Shown here piece by piece: positions 60,180 to 62,208 of a DNA stretch of 62,208 nucleotides. The translations under genes and the position numbers were made by a program. The first letter of the stretch is position 1. The number at the start of each line of letters is the position of its first letter. Under the pieces are notes generated by a model that saw nothing but the letters and a program-made list of their open reading frames with translations, was not told the origin of the DNA and made no database searches. Source of the stretch: an uncultured Prevotella sp. (GTDB lineage: Bacteria; Bacteroidota; Bacteroidia; Bacteroidales; Bacteroidaceae); assembly GCA_900317685.1 (NCBI GenBank), contig ONHQ01000014.1, positions 1-62,208 on the forward strand, given 5' to 3'.

Positions 60180-60311
60180 CTAAAATTACTTCTAAATGTA
60201 AGAATATACCTACAAAAGGGGATTACTAATTTCAATCATAACGTTTTGTACTTACAGTTATTGTATATACGAAGAATAGTTTTTGCTATTTTGTAAGCAA
60301 AAGGAAGCAAA

Positions 60312-60746
60312 ATGCTTATAAAACGTCAGAATGTAAAAGAAAGTATGTTTGTATATCTGCATGACCATAAGCTAAGCTTTACATTAGATAACAGTTCTTT
60401 TCATTTTTCACGTGTGATACAGAACGAGAAGATCGTGGACCATATCATTCGGCAGATTGTACAGTTCTACGAGTGTGCCGACGAGGTGTGGATTCCGCAG
60501 GAGAGTGTGGGTGAGACACTGCGCTCTTATGGCTACAGTGGTCAGATGACCATTGTGGAAAACGGATCGGAGTTTTCCGGTGCTCATTGTTCGCCGTCCG
60601 CGCGCCGACGTACGCGACGGATGCTGTTTCATGATGCTGCCGACAGGGCATCCCCTACGTTGACGCGGTCGTGGGGCGACATCGCTGAGGAGGTCTATGA
60701 CCGTTACCGCCATCTCGTTGCCCGCAAGCAGGTGAAGGTGGGATAA
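60312..60746 (+). pseudogene. Internally deleted GT4-type glycosyltransferase gene
   Basis: 144 codons. The stretch VDHIIRQIVQFYECADEVWI, PQESVGETLRSYGYSGQMTI and VENGSEF is the inter-domain hinge block of GT4 glycosyltransferases. The end, TRSWGDIAEEVYDRYRHLVA, matches the usual C-terminal helix of the same enzymes. A full enzyme would need about 170 residues before and about 150 between these blocks, so the N-terminal Rossmann domain and most of the donor-binding domain, including the E-x7-E motif, are gone. I read it as a collapsed pseudogene; expression as a small protein from MLIKRQNVKESMFVYLHDHK cannot be excluded. Confidence 0.6.
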
Positions 60747-60765
60747 GAAGGTGGGATAAAAGTAA

Positions 60766-60799
60766 ATAAAAAAAGTACTCAACAAGCTGTTGAGTACTT
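60766..60799 (-). terminator. Terminator of tRNA-Tyr
   Basis: Perfect 12-bp stem AAGTACTCAACA / TGTTGAGTACTT with a 3-nt loop; on the minus strand it runs into TTTTTTTATTTAC. It lies 25 nt downstream of the tRNA. Confidence 0.85.
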
Positions 60800-60823
60800 C
60801 CTATATGAGTGTATTATATTCTG

Positions 60824-60906
60824 TGGGTAGTGATGGATTCGAACCACCGAAGGCAAGAGCCAGCAGATTTACAGTCTGCCCCATTTGGCCACTCTGGTAA
60901 CTACCC
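60824..60906 (-). tRNA. tRNA-Tyr (anticodon GTA)
   Basis: 83 nt, class II. Acceptor stem GGGTAGT / ACTACCC with discriminator A, anticodon loop context GACTGTAAATCTG (anticodon GTA), a long variable arm and T loop GGTTCGAATCC. The 3' CCA is not encoded. It is preceded by a consensus promoter and followed by a terminator, so it is transcribed alone. Confidence 0.95.
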
Positions 60907-60924
60907 ATTGCTGGAAAGCGAGTG

Positions 60925-60955
60925 CAAAAGTAACATTTTATCGTGAGACAGCAAA
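60925..60955 (-). promoter_or_regulatory. Promoter of tRNA-Tyr
   Basis: -7 box TACTTTTG (60925-60932) and -33 box TTTG (60952-60955) on the minus strand, spacing exactly 19 nt. Confidence 0.85.
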
Positions 60956-61006
60956 AGCTTTGAAGTCTCTTTTTTGTTACTTTAACAAATGACGCTACAA
61001 AATCGG

Positions 61007-61041
61007 ATGTGCAGGACCCACACACGGTCGGTCCTGCACAT
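61007..61041 (-). terminator. Terminator of the coiled-coil lipoprotein gene
   Basis: Perfect 12-bp stem ATGTGCAGGACC / GGTCCTGCACAT with an 11-nt loop, followed on the minus strand by CCGATTTTG. It lies 32 nt after the stop codon. Confidence 0.75.
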
Positions 61042-61073
61042 CACCTTTTATATATGCTTTACCCTATGGTCGA

Positions 61074-61973
61074 TTAGAGTTTCACTACGAGATACTTGCT
61101 GACGCTCCAGAAGCGGTTGGCGTCGTTGATATGCAGTGTAGTGGTACCATTGCCGTTGTCGCGAAGCGTATAAGAGTCGGACGGCATCTGCGTCATGATC
61201 TTCGGCTTCTTTGATTTCAGCACGACGTCGTTGTAGTTGCGGATGTCCACCTTGGTGAAGCCCGTGCTGGAGAGCTTGCTGACGTCGACACGTTTCTTAG
61301 CCAGGAAGCCGCCGGTGAGCAGGCCTCTTGCCTTCAGATCCTTGGAAGTACCCACCGTGACGAAGGCCTCGTGGATAGCCTGGTCTTGCTCAGCGATCGT
61401 CGTCTTCTGGCTGGCCACCGTCTGACCGAGTTGGTTGTTGCTGGCCGTGAGGTCGTTGACGTTGGTAGTGAGCTTGTCGACATGCTCGTTGAGAGTGGCG
61501 ATGTCGGCATTCTTACTGTCGAGTTCCGTCTTCAGCTCAGCGATGGTCTTGTCCTTCTCGTCGAGTTGAGCCTTATAGTAAGCGATGAGTTTCTTCACGC
61601 GCTGCGCATAGCTGGTGTTCTGTCCTTGCAGACTCTTTTCGAGTTCGTTGATGCGGTTGCGCTGGCGTGCGACGAGCTGTGCCAGGTTGTTGAGTTGCTG
61701 GCGCAGGTGAGCCTTGTCGAGCTTGCCACCCTGTTCCTGTCCCAGCTGTTTGATCTGTCCTTCCTGTCCGTTGATGCTGTCGAGTCCGCTGGACATGATG
61801 TCGACGAAGTCCGTCATCGCCTTGATGTCCTCTTGGTGCAGGCTGTCTGCGGTAGCCAGCGAGTCGAGTTGCGATTGCAGCTGTGCGTTCTTGTTGTTAC
61901 CGTTGCAGGAGCCCAATCCTATTGCTACGGTTGCCAAGGCGAAAGCCATGACAAGACTTTTTGTTTTCTTCAT
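61074..61973 (-). CDS. Coiled-coil lipoprotein
   Basis: 299 residues. Lipoprotein signal MKKTKSLVMAFALATVAIGL with lipobox GSC (Cys23). Residues about 28-205 are an extended coiled coil (SLQGQNTSYAQRVKKLIAYY, KDKTIAELKTELDSKNADIA, HVDKLTTNVNDLTASNNQLG). The C-terminal about 90 residues are a small globular domain (LTGGFLAKKRVDVSKLSSTG, TTTLHINDANRFWSVSKYLV). The architecture matches conserved Bacteroidales envelope lipoproteins, some annotated as Cbp1-type collagen-binding adhesins; that name is a guess from architecture. Monocistronic, with a -7 box upstream and a terminator downstream. Confidence 0.8.
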   Translation of the reverse strand: MKKTKSLVMAFALATVAIGLGSCNGNNKNAQLQSQLDSLATADSLHQEDIKAMTDFVDIMSSGLDSINGQEGQIKQLGQEQGGKLDKAHLRQQLNNLAQLVARQRNRINELEKSLQGQNTSYAQRVKKLIAYYKAQLDEKDKTIAELKTELDSKNADIATLNEHVDKLTTNVNDLTASNNQLGQTVASQKTTIAEQDQAIHEAFVTVGTSKDLKARGLLTGGFLAKKRVDVSKLSSTGFTKVDIRNYNDVVLKSKKPKIMTQMPSDSYTLRDNGNGTTTLHINDANRFWSVSKYLVVKL

Positions 61974-62013
61974 ATTTATGATATTTAATATACGCTATTT
62001 TAGTTATCAGTCG

Positions 62014-62021
62014 CAAAGATA
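62014..62021 (-). promoter_or_regulatory. -7 box of the coiled-coil lipoprotein gene
   Basis: TATCTTTG followed by CGACTG on the minus strand, 41 nt before the ATG. Confidence 0.7.
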
Positions 62022-62152
62022 AGTGCTTTAAGCACATTTATGTTCTTTCCCGTTTGTTTTTTTAATACATTAAGACAAATTGTTGGCTATTTGCGGAAAA
62101 TTAATACAAATCCTTAATTCCGCAGCACTTTAGTTTAACTATTTTTATAAGT

Positions 62153-62182
62153 TCCTGAGCAACAAAAAGTTGCCCAGGATTT
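62153..62182. other. Hairpin near the window end
   Basis: CCTGAGCAAC and GTTGCCCAGG pair with one mismatch around AAAAA, followed by ATTTTG on the plus strand. Probably a terminator, but the gene it serves is not visible. Confidence 0.5.
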
Positions 62183-62208
62183 TGCCATGTCAGATTTTTC
62201 ACTTACCT

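Noticed and set aside
60824-60906. tRNA-Tyr as attachment site of an integrated element
   Set aside because: No duplicated 3' tRNA segment was seen elsewhere in the window, and the integrase lies 29 kb away.

Overview
The window looks like a chromosome segment from a Prevotella-like member of the Bacteroidales. Evidence: most promoters that can be read carry the Bacteroidetes -7 box TAnnTTTG, often with a TTTG-like -33 box 19 nt upstream; the gene repertoire (DUF3575, HU-domain cassette, BT_3928-like DoxX gene next to tpiA, SPOR protein, folE, GH43 lipoprotein, Ig-like surface protein with a Prevotella-type C-terminal tail) is typical of the group. Housekeeping parts are GC-balanced, while about 36.3-51 kb is visibly AT-richer and was probably acquired.

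Layout. 0-3 kb: broken DUF3575 gene, HU gene, and a cassette of HU-like protein, tiny membrane peptide and P5-like protein. 3-15 kb: TSUP transporter, GNAT-nitrilase fusion, HAD phosphatase, HD protein, CrcB fluoride channel, DUF190, DUF1599, then DoxX/thioredoxin protein-tpiA-SPOR-folE-xth and a MATE pump. 15.1-19 kb: 1.5 kb and 0.9 kb gene-free stretches packed with structured repeats around a two-gene AmmeMemoRadiSam locus. 20.7-25 kb: M3 peptidase, dCMP deaminase, S41 protease. 25.5-30.1 kb: a very large Ig-like surface protein gene whose 5' end is broken (in-frame TGA plus a G7 tract out of phase), with a small companion gene.

30.2-36.3 kb is a mobilizable element: tyrosine integrase, excisionase-like protein, primase-like protein, probable oriT, relaxase, MobC and a membrane-anchored coiled-coil protein. 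Facing it across a bidirectional hairpin is the most interesting locus (36.3-49.6 kb, minus strand), an eight-gene operon: BrxP-like PAPS-reductase/ferredoxin protein, a 150-residue unknown, BrxC ATPase, PglZ, short BrxL, a 92-residue unknown, a Rad50/SMC-like ATPase with a CxxC hook, and a 172-residue unknown. BrxP-BrxC-PglZ-BrxL is the gene set of the rare type 4 BREX phage-defence class, which has no PglX methyltransferase. The other four genes are interleaved or co-directional with 1-27 nt spacing and look like further parts of the same system. A 3' remnant of a PIF1-like helicase gene and decayed DNA follow.

52-62 kb returns to core genes: GH43 arabinanase-type lipoprotein, gltD and gltB (GOGAT), a collapsed glycosyltransferase pseudogene, tRNA-Tyr(GUA) and a coiled-coil lipoprotein.

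Several repeat families are dispersed through intergenic DNA. One short GC-rich palindrome family occurs only in the first 19 kb and has been read into the coding sequence of at least two genes. Another, with about 31-bp arms around a conserved spacer, has near-complete copies on both sides of the accessory region. All functional calls are from reading translated sequence and motifs; no database search was possible.
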